Shown here one piece after another: positions 35,944 through 45,652 of a DNA stretch of 64,000 nt (positions are counted from its first letter, which is position 1; each line of letters begins with the position of its first letter). The DNA lies in assembly GCF_000763385.1 (NCBI RefSeq), contig NZ_JQFA01000004.1, positions 434,001-498,000 of the forward strand, written 5' to 3'. The notes under the pieces are model-generated. The model had not been told where the DNA came from. It saw only the letters and a list, made by a program, of their open reading frames with translations, and did not search any database. Source of the DNA: Leptolyngbya sp. KIOST-1. Its GTDB lineage: Bacteria > Cyanobacteriota > Cyanobacteriia > Phormidesmidales > Phormidesmidaceae. Position numbers and translations under genes: made by a program.

Positions 35944-38900
35944 ATGCCTGTGTCCTTATCAAACCCCACCCTTAGCCCCAATTCGCCCGCGGCCAATGTG
36001 CTCAGCTGGCTGAAGGACGCTATGGGGTTGCCGGAGGCCGAGCTGCACATCAAGCTGCGGGGCAACATTCTGCACGTGCTGTGCGAAACCCCGGCGGCGC
36101 TGGATCAGTCGGCGGTGCTGCTCAAGCTGGTGCGATCGCTGCTGGACGGTGGCGACGACCTGGTGCGCCAGCACTATCCCCAGGTCTATCAGCTCTACGT
36201 CTACAGTCGGCTCACCGGCAATCCCACGCCGGACTGGACAGCACCTATCTATCTCAATCGGCTGGAGCGCCACCTGGCACAGCTGGTGCTGGAAAATCAG
36301 GACGAGGCCGATATCAAAGCCACCCAGTCATTGCTGGAGCAGTACACCAAGGGCCAGCCGGAGCTGTCGCTGGGGGGCGAGGGCAGCGGCACCCTGGTGC
36401 TCTCGAACCTGAGCCTGGCCCGCAAGGGCGACCCGGAGGCGATCGCCTGGTACCTGAGCGAAACCCTCAGCAGCCTGGATGTGGGGGTGTGGGTCAGCAT
36501 CAAGGCGATTCCGGGTACAGCCCACCTGCACCGCATGGCGATTCCCTCCGGAATCGATGGGCGGATTGCCACCGACGGCACCGATGGGGCCGCAGAGGAT
36601 GGCGCAGACACCACCATTTCGCGCCTGTGGATTCTCTGCGAGGCCACCTACAGCCCCGACCCCTCCCTGATTGCTCGTCCCACCGCCGAGCGGCTGCGCC
36701 AGCTCCAGCTCACCCAGTTTAAGGATGCCGTGCTGCTGCTCCAGGTGCGGGGCGAGACCAAGCCCGACTGGAGCCTACGCATCGACCTCACGCCGCCGGA
36801 GGAAATGCTGCGGGAGTGGGGGCGCTGGGGCGACACCGATGCGATCGCGCGTCTGCTTTCGGCGGCGGTGGCTAGCTGGCACCTGGGGGTGACCGCCGAA
36901 CTCACCAATGGCACCCTCCACCTGATCTGCTCGCCCCAGAGCGGCGACCACGACACCCAGCAGGCCGAGGGGCTGTCGGACCAGGAGGCCGTGCTGATTG
37001 CCCTGACTACCCCCCTGGAGGAAATTGCCCCCCAGGGCATTCACCGGGCGGTGATCTACGGTCAGGCGGGGGTCGATGCTACCCCCGCCTGGGTGCACTA
37101 CCTCGACTTGCCCGCCGCTGAGCACAGTGCCCTGGCCGACACTCCGGAGTACCTGGGCCAAACCGGCGACCTGCCCGCGATCGCCTTTCTGCTCACCCGC
37201 CTGCTCAACCCCAGCCTCGACGATCGCCTGGCGACCGGCGGCTATCGGGTGCAGCTCCTGCAGCGCGAGGGTCTGCTGCACGTGATGGTGGATGGCCCGG
37301 TGGCCCCCCGCCGCCGCCTGGTGGCCCCTCCCCTCACCGATTACCTGCGCACCCTCAGCCCCATGGGCATGGAGGGGGTACGGCTCTACGGTCGGCGATC
37401 GGGCCAGGCGCAGCCCGCCTGGAGCTACGGTCAGGACTTTTTGGCCCGCCGCCGCCTGGTGCCCGAGGCCACCCCGGAGTTCACCGCCTCCGATACCTAC
37501 GTCAACGAGCTGCTGGTGCGTCCGGACGGCCCCGTCAGCCCGGCGGAGGTGGACCATGGGCCGGAGGAGGAGATGGCCCTGGGCCAGTGGGTGCAGGACC
37601 TGCTGAGCCAGGGCCGCCGCCTGCTGCTGCGATCGCAGCTGCTGACCAGTGTCGCCCCCGAAACCAGCGATGACCATGCCGACAGCCTGACCGAACTGGG
37701 CCGCGCCGACGGGCTGAAAATAGCCGTGGTGTGGGCGGCGGTCGGGGTGCTGGTGGCGCTCCAGATCGACTGGCTGCTGGGCCAGGTGATCAGCCCCCCC
37801 GCCCAACAGGCCAGGGCCGAAGTCGCCGCCCCAGAAACCGCCCCAGGAGCCACCCCCGAACCCGCCGATCCCTTTGCCGACGACCTGGCCCAGCTCGACT
37901 GGCCCACGACCCGCAGCGACAGCACCTGGGCCGGGGGCGGTTTTATCAGCGCCGATGACGAGCAAGGGCTGACCACCAGCCCCAGCCAGCCGATCGTGGC
38001 GATCGACGACCTGGTGGACCGGGCTGAGTTTCCCAGCTTCAACAGCCAGCAGATGAACGAAAAGCTGGCTCTCTACCACCAGCGCCTGGAGCAGTCTGGC
38101 CCGCCCGACGTGATCATCGTGGGCAGTTCCCGGGCCCTGCGGGGGGTAGACCCGGTGGCGCTGCGGCGAGAGCTGGCCACCCTGGGCTACGACAACATCA
38201 GCGTATTTAACTTCGGCATCAACGGGGCCACCGCCCAGGTGGTCGATCTGGTCATTCGCCAGGTGCTGGAGCCCGACCAGCTGCCCCGGCTGATTATCTG
38301 GGCCGACGGGGCACGGGCCTTCAACAGCGGCCGAGTCGATGCCACCTACAACGCCATCGCCGCCTCCCCTGGCTATCGGGAGGTGGTCAACCGGCGATCG
38401 CAGGAGGCCAGCGTTGTTGCCGATGCTGCCCCCGACGCCGTCCCCGCCGCTGGCGAGGGTGTGGCCCCCACCGGGTCGTTGCCCAACAGCTACGCCGCCA
38501 TGGACGAGTGGCTCAGCGGTCAACTGGCCAGTCTGTCGGCGGTTTACCCCGATCGCGATCGGCTCAAGGGCTGGTTTCAACAGCGGCTGGTGGCGGCTAC
38601 CCCCAGCCCCGCCAGTTCCAGCACAGAAACCCTCGATGCCGCTATGCCCGAGGGCAGCACGATCGACTTCGACGGCTTTTTGGCTCTCTCGGTGCGGTTT
38701 AACCCCGCCACCTACTATCAGAACTTTGCCCGGGTCTCGGGCCGCTACGACGGCGACTACGACAGCTTTCGCCTGGAGGGGCAGCAGTCTGAGGCCTTTG
38801 CCAGCCTGCTCAGCTTTACCCAGGCCCAGGGCATTCCGATGGTGTTCATCAACACCCCCCTCACCGATGAATACCTCGACGACTATCGCCGCGAGGCCGA

Positions 38901-39123
38901 AGCCGAATTTTTGCGCCACATGCTCACCCTCTCCACCACCGAAACCGGCTTTCTGTTCCGCGACTTTGGCCAGCTGTGGCCCGATCGCTACGACTATTTT
39001 TCCGACCCCAGCCACCTGAACCGCTACGGCGCCTACCAGGTGTCTAGCCAGCTGGGGCAAGACCCGCTGATCTCCTGGCCCCGCCCTGCTGCGCCCTCAC
39101 CGCCCCCCGCCACCACCCCATGA
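35944..39123 (+). CDS. DUF1574 family protein with SGNH-hydrolase-like C-terminal domain
   Basis: The 1059 residues run from the ATG at 35944. The N-terminal about 550 residues contain four degenerate repeats, each with an AIA.LLS...LGV...L..G.LH...E-type core followed by a VRLYGR..GQ..PAWS-type end. A membrane span lies at about 592-615 (VVWAAVGVLVALQIDWLLG). The C-terminal domain has IIVGSSRALRGV (nucleophile Ser region), NFGINGATAQ and DPSHLNRYGA (catalytic Asp and His), the SGNH pattern of AlgJ-like acetyltransferases. It overlaps the MBOAT gene by four bases. The pair probably O-acylates an exported polymer; the polymer is unknown. Confidence 0.85.
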   Translation: MPVSLSNPTLSPNSPAANVLSWLKDAMGLPEAELHIKLRGNILHVLCETPAALDQSAVLLKLVRSLLDGGDDLVRQHYPQVYQLYVYSRLTGNPTPDWTAPIYLNRLERHLAQLVLENQDEADIKATQSLLEQYTKGQPELSLGGEGSGTLVLSNLSLARKGDPEAIAWYLSETLSSLDVGVWVSIKAIPGTAHLHRMAIPSGIDGRIATDGTDGAAEDGADTTISRLWILCEATYSPDPSLIARPTAERLRQLQLTQFKDAVLLLQVRGETKPDWSLRIDLTPPEEMLREWGRWGDTDAIARLLSAAVASWHLGVTAELTNGTLHLICSPQSGDHDTQQAEGLSDQEAVLIALTTPLEEIAPQGIHRAVIYGQAGVDATPAWVHYLDLPAAEHSALADTPEYLGQTGDLPAIAFLLTRLLNPSLDDRLATGGYRVQLLQREGLLHVMVDGPVAPRRRLVAPPLTDYLRTLSPMGMEGVRLYGRRSGQAQPAWSYGQDFLARRRLVPEATPEFTASDTYVNELLVRPDGPVSPAEVDHGPEEEMALGQWVQDLLSQGRRLLLRSQLLTSVAPETSDDHADSLTELGRADGLKIAVVWAAVGVLVALQIDWLLGQVISPPAQQARAEVAAPETAPGATPEPADPFADDLAQLDWPTTRSDSTWAGGGFISADDEQGLTTSPSQPIVAIDDLVDRAEFPSFNSQQMNEKLALYHQRLEQSGPPDVIIVGSSRALRGVDPVALRRELATLGYDNISVFNFGINGATAQVVDLVIRQVLEPDQLPRLIIWADGARAFNSGRVDATYNAIAASPGYREVVNRRSQEASVVADAAPDAVPAAGEGVAPTGSLPNSYAAMDEWLSGQLASLSAVYPDRDRLKGWFQQRLVAATPSPASSSTETLDAAMPEGSTIDFDGFLALSVRFNPATYYQNFARVSGRYDGDYDSFRLEGQQSEAFASLLSFTQAQGIPMVFINTPLTDEYLDDYRREAEAEFLRHMLTLSTTETGFLFRDFGQLWPDRYDYFSDPSHLNRYGAYQVSSQLGQDPLISWPRPAAPSPPPATTP

Positions 39124-40601
39124 CCCTGCCCTCCCTGGTCTACGCCCTCTTTTTGCTCAGCGTTGTCGGTGTCTTTTGGGCGCTGGAGTCCCTCCAGGCG
39201 CGGCTGTGGCTGCTGGTGGTGGCCAGCCTGATCTTCTACGCCTCGCTCCAGGTGCAGTACCTGCTGCTGATGGTGGTGCTGCTGATCGTGACATTTTTGA
39301 TCGGCAGTGCGATCGCAACTCCCCTTGACTGGCGCATTCCCAACCCTCGCTGGCAGTTGGCCGAACGGGGCTGGAATCAGCGCCGCACCCGGCTGCTGTG
39401 GCTGGGCATTGGCCTCAATGTGCTGTTGCTGGTGGGCTTTAAGTACGCCGAGGGCCTGTTCCGCTGGCTGGGCCTGGAGGTGGGCACCGCCCCCGGCGAC
39501 ACTCTGACCCGCATCATCATGCCCCTGGGGCTGAGCTTTTTTGTCTTTGAGTGCATTGCTTACCTGGTGGATGTCTATCGAGGGTCACCAGCGGCGCTCA
39601 ACTTTTCTGACTTTGCCGCCTACAAGCTCTACTTCCCCAAGCTGATCTCTGGCCCCATCACCCGCTTTCACCCCTTTATCGACCAGGTGGAGCAGCAAAA
39701 GCCCCCTGCCCTCAGCACCACCGTCGAAGGGCTGTGGCTGATTGCCTACGGGGCGATGAAAAAGCTGCTGATCGCCGACCACATCGCCATTCTGGTCAAC
39801 CTCAGCTTTGACAACCTGGAGCGGGCGGGCAGCGTCGACATCTGGCTGGCCACCTTTGCCTACGGGCTACAGCTCTACCTCGACTTCAGCGCCTACGTCA
39901 ACATTGCCCGCGGTAGTGCCCTGCTGATGGGCATCACCCTGCCCCACAACTTTGACGCCCCCTACTTCACCACCAGCCTGGCCGACTTCTGGCGACGCTG
40001 GCACATGACCCTGGGCGACTGGCTCCGCAACTACCTCTACTTCCCCCTGGGGGGGTCGCGCCAGGGGCTGGCCCGTACCTGCCTCAACCTGATGCTGGTG
40101 ATGGTGATTGCGGGTATCTGGCACGGCAACAACTGGGGCTTTTTGATCTGGGGTGCCATTCACGGGGCGGGGCTGGTGGTGCACCGGCTTGCCCAGGCCT
40201 GGGGCAAAGCGGTGCCCGTGCTCAAGGCCTTTTGGGCCACGCTGCCGGGTACGGTGCTGGGCTGGCTGCTTACCCAGGCGCTGGTGTTTGCCAGCTGGCT
40301 GTTCTTTCGGCTGCCCGAGCCCGATCGCTACACCCTAGCCCTACAGCGGGCCTGGGGTACCCCATCGGATGCCCAGTTTAGCCAGCTAGTCTACTTAGAA
40401 TCCCTGGGCTTTACCTTTAGCCAGCTGCTGTTGCTGCTGTGGGGCGTGGTGGGGCTGATGGGCCTGTCGTACTTGATGCGGCGAGGGCTGAAGCTAGAGC
40501 TGAGTTGGCCGGTGAAGCTGCTGCTGGTGCCCCTGTTGAGCCTGATGGCCTGGCTGCTGGCCCCGGCGGAGACGCTGCCGTATATTTATTTCGACTTCTA
40601 A
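39120..40601 (+). CDS. MBOAT-family O-acyltransferase (AlgI/DltB-like)
   Basis: A 493-residue protein with about 11 membrane spans. GLSFFVFECIAYLVDVYRG, FPKLISGPITRFHPF, NFDAPYFTTSLADFWRRWHM and GIWHGNNWGFLIWGAIHGAG carry the two conserved His of MBOAT enzymes. The start overlaps the DUF1574 stop (ATGA). Such proteins move acetyl groups across the membrane to a periplasmic transferase; the SGNH domain encoded just upstream is the obvious partner. The system resembles AlgI/AlgJ. Confidence 0.93.
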   Translation: MTLPSLVYALFLLSVVGVFWALESLQARLWLLVVASLIFYASLQVQYLLLMVVLLIVTFLIGSAIATPLDWRIPNPRWQLAERGWNQRRTRLLWLGIGLNVLLLVGFKYAEGLFRWLGLEVGTAPGDTLTRIIMPLGLSFFVFECIAYLVDVYRGSPAALNFSDFAAYKLYFPKLISGPITRFHPFIDQVEQQKPPALSTTVEGLWLIAYGAMKKLLIADHIAILVNLSFDNLERAGSVDIWLATFAYGLQLYLDFSAYVNIARGSALLMGITLPHNFDAPYFTTSLADFWRRWHMTLGDWLRNYLYFPLGGSRQGLARTCLNLMLVMVIAGIWHGNNWGFLIWGAIHGAGLVVHRLAQAWGKAVPVLKAFWATLPGTVLGWLLTQALVFASWLFFRLPEPDRYTLALQRAWGTPSDAQFSQLVYLESLGFTFSQLLLLLWGVVGLMGLSYLMRRGLKLELSWPVKLLLVPLLSLMAWLLAPAETLPYIYFDF

Positions 40602-40631
40602 AACGGTGGCTGCTGGAGCCATAGGCGAGTG

Positions 40632-41204
40632 ATGGTGGAATTTCTGCTGCCGAAGCAGCAGCCGACGCTGAGGACTGAGCGACTGGTACTGCGGCCGTTT
40701 ACGCTGACGGATGTTGCAGATGTGGTGGCGCTGGCGGGCGATCGCGCCGTGGCCGAAAATACCCTCTCCCTTCCCCACCCCTACACCACAGCCGATGCCG
40801 AGGCCTGGGTTCAGCAGCAGCAGGCTGACTGGGCCGCCAACCAAGCCTTGAACTTCACCATTGCCCAGGCCGATGGTACCCTCTGCGGCTCCGTAGGGCT
40901 GAGACTGTACCCCGCCTACAACATGGCAGAACTGGGCTACTGGGTGGGGCGACCCTTCTGGGGTCGGGGCTATGCCACCGAGGCGGCCGCTGTCGTGGTC
41001 GATTTTGGCTTTGAAACCCTGGGACTGAACCGCGTTAACGCCACCCACTTTGGCGACAATCCAGCCTCGGGACGGGTGATGGAAAAGCTGGGCCTGGTCA
41101 AGGAAGGCTATCGGCGGCGGCAAACGCTCAAGTGGGGGGTGTATCGCGATGTGGCCCTCTACGGTCTGCTGCGCGAGGACTGGCGGCGGGGCAAAGGGAC
41201 CTGA
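40632..41204 (+). CDS. GNAT-family N-acetyltransferase (RimJ/RimL-like)
   Basis: A 190-residue protein. The start could be GTG 40629, ATG 40632 or GTG 40635; ATG is preferred. [19 protein letters not shown] is the RimJ/RimL N-terminus, [19 protein letters not shown] the acetyl-CoA loop and [17 protein letters not shown] the C-terminal signature. It should acetylate an amino group on a protein or small molecule. It begins 30 bp behind the MBOAT gene on the same strand, so it may belong to that operon. Confidence 0.87.
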   Translation: MVEFLLPKQQPTLRTERLVLRPFTLTDVADVVALAGDRAVAENTLSLPHPYTTADAEAWVQQQQADWAANQALNFTIAQADGTLCGSVGLRLYPAYNMAELGYWVGRPFWGRGYATEAAAVVVDFGFETLGLNRVNATHFGDNPASGRVMEKLGLVKEGYRRRQTLKWGVYRDVALYGLLREDWRRGKGT

Positions 41205-41316
41205 ACCCGATTTGACAGGGGTCATTCTGGCGGCCCCCCTTTGGTACAGGCCACCTGGCGGATTGCGGTATAAAAACTTGCACCATGAACGGTATTTAGT
41301 GGCAACCTATGGGCTT

Positions 41317-42795
41317 ATGAAGAGAGTCCATTTGATCCCTATGGTCGTTATGTCGCAGCAACCGTTGAGTGCTTTCAGCCAGCCCCTGCCGTCTTGGCCC
41401 AAACCGGGTGGCCGCTGGCGATACGTATTGTGGGGTGCCCTGGGCAGCCTGATCATTGCCTGTCCCGCCGCCTTTGCCCAGGGGACCGGCGTGGCCGACC
41501 TGCAGGTGGCGCTAGACACCCTGTGGGTACTGGTGGCTGGTTTCTTAGTGTTCTTTATGAACGCGGGCTTCTGCATGCTCGAAACCGGGTTCTGCCGCAG
41601 CAAAAATGCTGTCAACCTGCTGGCCAAGAACTTGATCGTGTTTGGCCTTTCGACCCTGGCCTTTTGGGTGGTGGGCTTCGGTCTCATGTTTGGCGATGGC
41701 AACCCCCTCTTCGGGTTCTCGGGGTTTTTGCTCCAGGGGGCCGACAACAGCCCGGCGATCGGAGCAGATTACCGGGGCACCTTCAGCGCCCTGAGCTGGG
41801 CTGGGGTACCGCTATCCGCTAAGTTCTTCTTTCAGCTGGCCTTTGCGGGCACGGCGGCCACTATTGTGTCGGGGGCAGTGGCCGAGCGAATTAAGTTCCT
41901 GGCCTTCTTTATCTTTAGCCTGCTGCTGGTGGGGCTGTCGTACCCGATTACGGGCCACTGGGTGTGGGGCGACGGCATGTTGGCCAATCTGGGGTTCTAC
42001 GACTTTGCCGGTTCGACGGTGGTGCACTCTGTCGGCGGTTGGGCAGCGCTGATTGGGGCTATGCTGCTGGGGCCAAGGCGGGGGCGCTTTCAAGCCCGTC
42101 CGGTGGCCATGCCGGGGCACAACCTGAGTATTTCGGCCCTGGGCTGCCTGATTCTATGGCTGGGCTGGTTTGGCTTCAACCCTGGTTCTACGATGGCGGC
42201 CGATCCCTTTGCCATCAGTCACATCGTGGTCACAACCAATATTGCGGCTGCCCTGGGGGGTCTGGCCGCCACGGTCACCTCCTGGATCTATCTCAGCAAG
42301 CCCGACCTGTCGATGATTATCAACGGGGTGCTGGCGGGGCTGGTGGCCATTACCGCCTCCTGTGCCTACGTCACCCTGGGAAGTGCCGCCATCATCGGCC
42401 TGGTGGCCGGGGTGGTGGTCGTTTTCTCGGTCACGCTGTTGGATGGGTTCAAAGTTGACGACCCCGTGGGGGCTGTTTCGGTTCACCTGGTGTGTGGCGT
42501 GTGGGGGACCCTGGCCCTGGGTTTGTTTAGCGTCAGCCCTGGGCTGTACCCCTGGTACGACAGCGCCTCTGGTCCCCTGGCCGGGCTGCTGATGGGGGGC
42601 GGTATTCAGCAGCTGCTGGTGCAGCTGGTGGGAATTGTGGCGGTGGGTGCCTTTACGGTGACCTTTAGCCTGGTGTGCTGGCTGGTGCTGCGCGCCACCG
42701 TCGGGATTCGAGTCTCCGAAGCCGAAGAGGTTCAGGGTTTAGATCTGGGGGAACACGCCATGGAGGCCTACCCCGAGTTTCAGGTCGGGCCGTGA
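41317..42795 (+). CDS. amt: Ammonium transporter (Amt/MEP/Rh family)
   Basis: Up to 492 residues. The start is uncertain: ATG at 41317, 41341 or 41350 all give a cleavable signal peptide ending in AFA. About 11 spans follow. Family motifs are [58 protein letters not shown] with the first pore His, and [17 protein letters not shown] with the second. It conducts ammonium into the cell when nitrogen is scarce. No NtcA site was found in the short upstream gap. No glnB gene accompanies it. Confidence 0.94.
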   Translation: MKRVHLIPMVVMSQQPLSAFSQPLPSWPKPGGRWRYVLWGALGSLIIACPAAFAQGTGVADLQVALDTLWVLVAGFLVFFMNAGFCMLETGFCRSKNAVNLLAKNLIVFGLSTLAFWVVGFGLMFGDGNPLFGFSGFLLQGADNSPAIGADYRGTFSALSWAGVPLSAKFFFQLAFAGTAATIVSGAVAERIKFLAFFIFSLLLVGLSYPITGHWVWGDGMLANLGFYDFAGSTVVHSVGGWAALIGAMLLGPRRGRFQARPVAMPGHNLSISALGCLILWLGWFGFNPGSTMAADPFAISHIVVTTNIAAALGGLAATVTSWIYLSKPDLSMIINGVLAGLVAITASCAYVTLGSAAIIGLVAGVVVVFSVTLLDGFKVDDPVGAVSVHLVCGVWGTLALGLFSVSPGLYPWYDSASGPLAGLLMGGGIQQLLVQLVGIVAVGAFTVTFSLVCWLVLRATVGIRVSEAEEVQGLDLGEHAMEAYPEFQVGP

Positions 42796-42817
42796 GGAGC
42801 TTGAATTGCGATCATCC

Positions 42818-43510
42818 CTAGACAAAGTGGTAGGGGGGTAGCGCTTCGCTCAGGCTCAGGGTCCAGTGGGGAGCCTGCGATCGCCACTCCTCTACCCGCT
42901 GTCCCAGGGTTTCGTCTCCCCGGTCCACCAGGATGTAGACGCGGGCTTCTCCAGCGGGGCTGTCGGCCTCAAGGCAGTCGCTGTAGGTGCTGTAGATGTG
43001 GTCGAGTACCTGGGCCAGTTCGGCCTGCTGCTGCTCCTGGGCGGTGGTCTGGTCCTGGAGGCGCTGCTTTTTGGCCAAAAAGTAGTCGCGCCCGGTCAGA
43101 TCGGTGGACACCGGGGGCAGCTCAATGGCTTGGGCCGTCAGCTTGAGCTGGTACTCAGCTTTGGCCGCCAGCGCCGCCAGTTTGGTGGCGTAGTCGGCCC
43201 CCTGACTCGCCAGGTGGGCCTTGAGGTGGTCAAGGGAGGCTACCAGGGTACCAAACCGCAGAGGCAGCACCGGCGTGGTTTGAAACAGCTCGCAGATGAC
43301 GCGATCGTGGCTGAGCACCGCATTCAGCAGGCGCGGTTCGTCGGTTTGCAGGGTTTCCAGGTCCACACCGGCTTCGACTACCGCGGCAATATTGTCGACG
43401 GCAATCAGCTGAGTTGGTTCGGCCAGCCCCAGGGGTAATGTCAGGGGCTGCTGGGGACGGGGGCAAATGCTGTAGAGGTAGATAGGCCCTGAAGTTAGCT
43501 CTGGAGACAC
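42818..43510 (-). CDS. Gas vesicle protein of the GvpF/GvpL family
   Basis: A 230-residue protein with the family hallmarks: YLYSICP near the start, VLPLRFGTLVAS in the first domain, GRDYFLAKKQRLQ leading a helical middle, and a C-terminal WTLSLSEALPPYHFV. These proteins are minor parts of gas vesicles or assembly factors in floating bacteria. No gvpA, gvpC, gvpN or other gvp gene is in the window, and the genes on both sides are unrelated. It is therefore isolated here; the cluster may lie elsewhere. Confidence 0.88.
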   Translation of the reverse strand: MSPELTSGPIYLYSICPRPQQPLTLPLGLAEPTQLIAVDNIAAVVEAGVDLETLQTDEPRLLNAVLSHDRVICELFQTTPVLPLRFGTLVASLDHLKAHLASQGADYATKLAALAAKAEYQLKLTAQAIELPPVSTDLTGRDYFLAKKQRLQDQTTAQEQQQAELAQVLDHIYSTYSDCLEADSPAGEARVYILVDRGDETLGQRVEEWRSQAPHWTLSLSEALPPYHFV

Positions 43511-43738
43511 GGTATCAAAAGCCTTTGGGGTGCGCCACGTTCGATCTCACTCTAGGCGATCTGGCTGTGGTCGCGGATCGGTAGTTTGTAAAAATGCCAT
43601 AAAACTTACGGCCTTGAAACCCCTCCCACCCGCAGCGGTGGGTTGAGGCCGGAGTCCAACGGTTCTGTGGGCCTGAGCAGACCAAGCCACCAAGCACTGG
43701 TAGTCTGCCAAGGCAATTCTGACAGGTTGGTGGGGCTC

Positions 43739-43798
43739 ACGGTGCACGGTGTACGGTTCACGGCAGCCCTTAAACCGTAACCGTGTACCCTGCACCGT
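43739..43798. repeat. Imperfect 20-bp inverted repeat
   Basis: The arms at 43739-43758 and 43779-43798 match at 17 of 20 positions when one is inverted (ACGGTGCA and ACGGTT cores). The 340-bp gap from 43511 to 43852 also holds a G/C-rich foldback at about 43612-43654 (GGCCT...AGGCC). No gene is supported. Confidence 0.7.
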
Positions 43799-43852
43799 TA
43801 GACCGTTGGAGCCTGTCACAATCAGGTTGGTCAAGTACTAGGCCACTAAGCT

Positions 43853-45484
43853 CTACAGAGTAGTCTGCAGGGTAAAACACCAGTCCAGGGTGAGCTGGGC
43901 AGGCTGACAGCCCGCTTCGGCGTCGAGCCGGTGCAGGTGAATGGCGGTGCCCTGGCGCAGGGCGGCAATGGCCGGCGTCTGGATGCCCAGGTCGTAGTCG
44001 ATTAGGGCAGTTAAATCAGCCACGGTGAGAGGGGTGTGCCAGGGGGCAGCGGCGATATCGACAGCGGCGGCGGCGGGTAGGGCAACGGGGCTGGTGGGCA
44101 GCAACCGCCCCCGGCTCAGGTCAACGATCCAGCTGCGCTGAGCGGTCGTGAGCTGCATCAGCGGGCGCAGGTAGAGGCTGCCCTGTTGCCAGCTCAGGCC
44201 GGGGGGGAGCACCTGGGCTGAGACTCCACCCATCAGCTGCATCACCCGCTCTGAGCTTTGGGCCAGGTACCAGCGCAGCCGGGGCCAGACGTCGGCGACC
44301 AAAATCGGCTCGTGGACAAAGGTGTGCTTGAACAGGCCGTTTGCCCCCTGGACCAGGTCGCTGGCTATGTAGGTGACGCGGTTGCAGAGGGATTCGCCCG
44401 AACCGGACGGCTCAGCCATATCCCTGGGCTCAATCCTGGAGCAAATTCGGGCTAAATTTTGGCCGATGACGCGCTGGGCACAGGTGGTTAAAAAGGTCTG
44501 AATCCACGTTTCGTCGGTAAAGGTCAGCCAGTTGCCCAAGACTCCAGCGGTGGCATCAGCGGGGTCTTCGAGCAGCGTGCTGGCAAAATCGTCGAGGGTA
44601 AAGTCCGTCGGTTCGACCCTCGATCGCGGCTTTTCGTCGGGCGGCAGGTAGCGCGCACTGGGGGTGGCCTGGCCGGGGTTTTGGGAGGGAGAGGCCAGGG
44701 CCTGGGTCCCCATCTGAGCCAGGTGCAGATGCAGCCTGAGGGTGGCGGGCTGCCAGGGCTGAAAAGGCCGCAGGGCTTCCACAGAGCAGCCTTCGCCCAG
44801 CAGAGGGCTGAGCCCCGGCTGAGTGTAGCTCAAAATTTGGGCTACCTGGTCCAGCAGATCTCCACAGCGCCAGGAGCGGCTGTCCAGGTCGTTTTCCAGC
44901 AGACGCAGGTCGGCTGTCTCCGCCAGGTGAAGGGAGGGCACCGGGTCGGTTTGGGTGACCAGATCGAGAGTGTAGCAGGCGGTGTCGATCGTGAGCACCA
45001 GCACCGGCACCAGACGCACGACCAGGGCCATCTCCGGTTGATCGGGGGCAGCAACGCGGGCCCGCACCCCTTCGATTAGTCGCATTACTTCGTAGCTGCC
45101 GCTGGCCAGCATCCACAGCAGTTGGGGCACCAGGGCGCTAATCGGGATGAGGCTGGGGGCCTGGGGCGGGGACGGTGGGCGGGTCGCCGCCAGGGCGTCC
45201 AGGAATTCCCCGGTTTCTTCGCTGAGGTAGGCACCGAGGTGCTCTGGGGTTTGAGGCAGGTCGGCGGGCCAGCCCCCAGTGGGCGATCGCAGCGCCATGC
45301 TCTGCTTCACCAGCTGTTCCAGGGCCACCGCCACCGCCGGTTCTGGAGCCAGGGCAGACCGCTCAATCGCCAGGGGAGCCATCCGACATACCATATTGCT
45401 CAGGGTGGAGGCCGTCGCTCCCGGCAGGGCCGCCAGGTCGGACGGTAGCCAGGAAGCAAGCGATCGCACAGCGGATAAAACCAT
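43853..45484 (-). CDS. Large unknown protein with an internal duplication
   Basis: A 543-residue soluble protein of unknown family. Residues 120-144 and 401-425 share PxLxWxLAxxSxxVMxLxxGVxAxV, 13 identities in 25, so the protein probably has two related halves joined by a Pro/Ser-rich linker (about 262-290). Each copy is followed by a beta-rich segment. It is Leu/Ala-rich and has no signal peptide or catalytic motif that I recognise. It lies downstream of leuD on the same strand after a 168-bp gap. Confidence 0.75.
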   Translation of the reverse strand: MVLSAVRSLASWLPSDLAALPGATASTLSNMVCRMAPLAIERSALAPEPAVAVALEQLVKQSMALRSPTGGWPADLPQTPEHLGAYLSEETGEFLDALAATRPPSPPQAPSLIPISALVPQLLWMLASGSYEVMRLIEGVRARVAAPDQPEMALVVRLVPVLVLTIDTACYTLDLVTQTDPVPSLHLAETADLRLLENDLDSRSWRCGDLLDQVAQILSYTQPGLSPLLGEGCSVEALRPFQPWQPATLRLHLHLAQMGTQALASPSQNPGQATPSARYLPPDEKPRSRVEPTDFTLDDFASTLLEDPADATAGVLGNWLTFTDETWIQTFLTTCAQRVIGQNLARICSRIEPRDMAEPSGSGESLCNRVTYIASDLVQGANGLFKHTFVHEPILVADVWPRLRWYLAQSSERVMQLMGGVSAQVLPPGLSWQQGSLYLRPLMQLTTAQRSWIVDLSRGRLLPTSPVALPAAAAVDIAAAPWHTPLTVADLTALIDYDLGIQTPAIAALRQGTAIHLHRLDAEAGCQPAQLTLDWCFTLQTTL

Positions 45485-45567
45485 AGCAGCAGCCCGCGCG
45501 GGGGGGAGAGATCTGTTTCAAGAGTGCCTATTCTGGCGAGAAGATCGACAGCCCGTTGCAAATCTGT

Positions 45568-45593
45568 GGATGTCAGGAGGGGATGTCAGGAGG
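45568..45593. repeat. 13-bp tandem duplication
   Basis: GGATGTCAGGAGG occurs twice in a row in the gap between leuD and the unknown gene. Confidence 0.85.
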
Positions 45594-45652
45594 CCAGGGC
45601 AGCCCCATCCCGGTTTTGACGATAGAGAGACGATAGAGAAGAGATCGGTGGG

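Noticed and set aside
36775..39060. A 761-codon open frame antisense to the DUF1574 gene
   Set aside because: It mirrors the high-GC codon pattern of the real gene, has no domain-like sequence, and lies entirely within a gene with clear family motifs.
41205..41316. NtcA site before the ammonium transporter gene
   Set aside because: No GTA-N8-TAC was found in the gap; the nearest GTA triplets lack the second half.
43547..43834. 95-codon minus-strand frame and a foldback near 43612-43654, considered as a tnpB or guide-RNA relic
   Set aside because: The frame runs through inverted repeats and has no TnpB catalytic motif; the foldback alone is not enough.
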